DNA of 6,566 nucleotides. Source: CAZCSK01 sp964501265 (GTDB lineage: Bacteria > Actinomycetota > CADDZG01 > JAHWKV01). The stretch spans positions 1-6,566 of the forward strand of contig CAZCSK010000079.1 in NCBI GenBank assembly GCA_964501265.1, written 5' to 3'. The notes beneath the pieces were generated by a model. It worked only from the letters and a program-made list of their open reading frames with translations, was not told the DNA's origin and did not search any database. Below, in pieces: positions 5,579 to 6,566 of the stretch (the stretch's first letter is position 1; the number at the start of each line of letters is the position of its first letter). The position numbers were made by a program, and so were the translations under genes.

Positions 5579-6566
5579 ATGTTCGACAAAGTAACCCCTG
5601 AGCCAGGGCTCGTAGCCGGCGAACACGAAACGCTGAAGTTCTGGGAGACCGCCGAGGTCTTCGAAAAGCTGCGCGCCCAAAATGCAGGCAAAGCCAAGTG
5701 GTCATTCCTTGACGGCCCGATCACGGCCAACAACCCCATGGGCGTTCACCATGCCTGGGGCCGAACGTATAAGGACGCATTTCAGCGCTACTTCGCTATG
5801 AACGGCTACGACCAACGATGGCAAAACGGGTTCGACTGCCAGGGGCTCTGGGTGGAAGTCCAAACCGAAAGAGATCTAGGGTTCAAATCCAAACGAGACA
5901 TCGAAGAGTACGGGCTCGAGAAGTTCATCAACAAGTGCAAGGAACGGGTTCTCAAGTTCTCGAGCCTCATCACCCAGCAATCAATACGCCTTGGGATGTG
6001 GATGGACTGGTCCAATTCCTATTTCACGATGTCCGAAGAGAACAACTACTCCATCTGGGGGTTTCTCAAGAAGTGCCACGAGAGAGGTTTCATCTACAAA
6101 GGTCTCGACTCGATGCCCTGGTGTCCCCGTTGCGGAACAGGCATCTCAGAGCAGGAACGAAAGGACGGCTACAAAGAAGTCGAAGACGAGGCGGTCTATG
6201 TCCGGTTCCCACTCCGAGGGCGCGAGCGTGAGTATCTGCTTGTCTGGACGACGACCCCTTGGACACTTGCGGCCAACGTTGCCGTCGCGGTTAACCCGGA
6301 CCTGCGCTATTCGAGGGTTCTTCAAGGTGGCGACACCTACTACGTCGCCCGTGGGCGTCTTGACGTTCTGGGCTCTGAGCGCAAGGCCCGCGGTGAGCCC
6401 GAGGTTACCGGTGAGGTCTCTGGGGCCGAAATGATCGGATGGACATACGACGGGCCCTTCGACGAGTTGGAGGCCGTCGCTCCGGCCGTGTCGGTACACC
6501 AAACAATCGAATGGGACGAGGTGTCGGAGACGAGCGGCACCGGGATCGTTCATATCGCACCCGGTT
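5579..6566 (+). CDS. ileS: Isoleucyl-tRNA synthetase, N-terminal 329 residues, GxHH-type active site (runs off right edge)
   Basis: Class Ia enzyme that charges tRNA-Ile with isoleucine. Visible are the start of the Rossmann catalytic domain and entry into the CP1 editing domain. FLDGPITANNPM (43-54) leads into GVHH (55-58), which aligns without gaps to the HIGH motif of other IleRS, so the usual first His and third Gly are exchanged. The next conserved loop reads GFDCQGLWVE (84-93) where GWDCHGLPIE is usual. KCKERV, IRLGMWMDWSNSYFTM, a CPRC pair (182-185) and VWTTTPWTL (222-230, entry to the editing domain) are characteristic of IleRS. The protein lacks the N-terminal NLPKREP-like element of type-1 IleRS. 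KMSKS and the anticodon-binding domain are off the edge; a full protein should be about 1,000 residues. Transcribed divergently from the DksA/TraR-lspA operon. The GxHH motif makes intrinsic mupirocin resistance plausible. Confidence 0.96.
   Translation, partial: MFDKVTPEPGLVAGEHETLKFWETAEVFEKLRAQNAGKAKWSFLDGPITANNPMGVHHAWGRTYKDAFQRYFAMNGYDQRWQNGFDCQGLWVEVQTERDLGFKSKRDIEEYGLEKFINKCKERVLKFSSLITQQSIRLGMWMDWSNSYFTMSEENNYSIWGFLKKCHERGFIYKGLDSMPWCPRCGTGISEQERKDGYKEVEDEAVYVRFPLRGREREYLLVWTTTPWTLAANVAVAVNPDLRYSRVLQGGDTYYVARGRLDVLGSERKARGEPEVTGEVSGAEMIGWTYDGPFDELEAVAPAVSVHQTIEWDEVSETSGTGIVHIAPG

Noticed and set aside
5554..5601. 15-codon leader peptide frame starting at ATG 5554
   Set aside because: No Shine-Dalgarno precedes it, it overlaps the ileS start, and the predicted transcript start lies at or after its ATG; it has no run of Ile codons that would suggest attenuation.
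5828..5857. Idea that ileS is a decayed or non-functional copy because of its altered motifs
   Set aside because: The frame is intact over 329 codons, surrounding class I and editing-domain motifs are well kept, and GxHH IleRS enzymes are, to my recollection, known to be active.
5818..6434. Plus-strand frames of 137 and 147 codons, and minus-strand frames, inside ileS
   Set aside because: The IleRS frame through this region is continuous and conserved; these are shadow frames, Arg/Ser/Pro rich without motifs.

Overview
The window shows ordinary chromosomal housekeeping DNA of a moderately GC-rich bacterium. The set of neighbours (isoleucyl-tRNA synthetase, a DksA/TraR-type zinc-finger protein with a Lys/Ala/Pro tail, signal peptidase II, an RluD-type pseudouridine synthase, then the replicative polymerase dnaE) is the arrangement I associate with Actinomycetota. 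A mycobacterial-type PHP metal site in DnaE and two TTG starts plus a GTG or ATG start fit that. The wording of the IleRS (GVHH in place of HIGH) suggests a deep-branching class such as Acidimicrobiia, or possibly a Chloroflexota-like lineage. The taxonomic placement is inference.

Layout: positions 1-5445 are one leftward block, read from right to left. A good sigma-A-type promoter (TTGACT, 17-bp spacer, extended TGC-TATGGT) at 5505-5533 drives the DksA/TraR-like gene (4789-5445), lspA (4313-4825), rluD (3402-4316) and a one-pass membrane protein of unknown function (2647-3405). The genes overlap by 37 (or 28), 4 and 4 bases, which suggests translational coupling. A 108-bp gap with two small dyads and a clear Shine-Dalgarno then leads to dnaE, which starts with TTG at 2538 and runs off the left edge (846 codons visible, no interruption). 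At 5579 ileS starts in the opposite direction and runs off the right edge (329 codons visible).

Functionally the block combines replication (DnaE), rRNA modification (RluD), lipoprotein maturation (LspA), a probable RNA-polymerase-associated regulator (DksA/TraR-like) and charging of tRNA-Ile (IleS). No mobile elements, CRISPR arrays, tRNAs or rRNAs were seen.

The most noteworthy points are: the IleRS active-site signature, swapped from HxGH to GxHH, with a second unusual loop (GFDCQGLW); the unknown membrane protein embedded in the lspA-rluD-dnaE block; the histone-like tail fused to an otherwise gap-free DksA core, with internal tandem DNA repeats; and the tight, overlapping divergent promoter region. 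I do not see a new multi-gene system; this is mainly a core-genome locus with a few unusual details.
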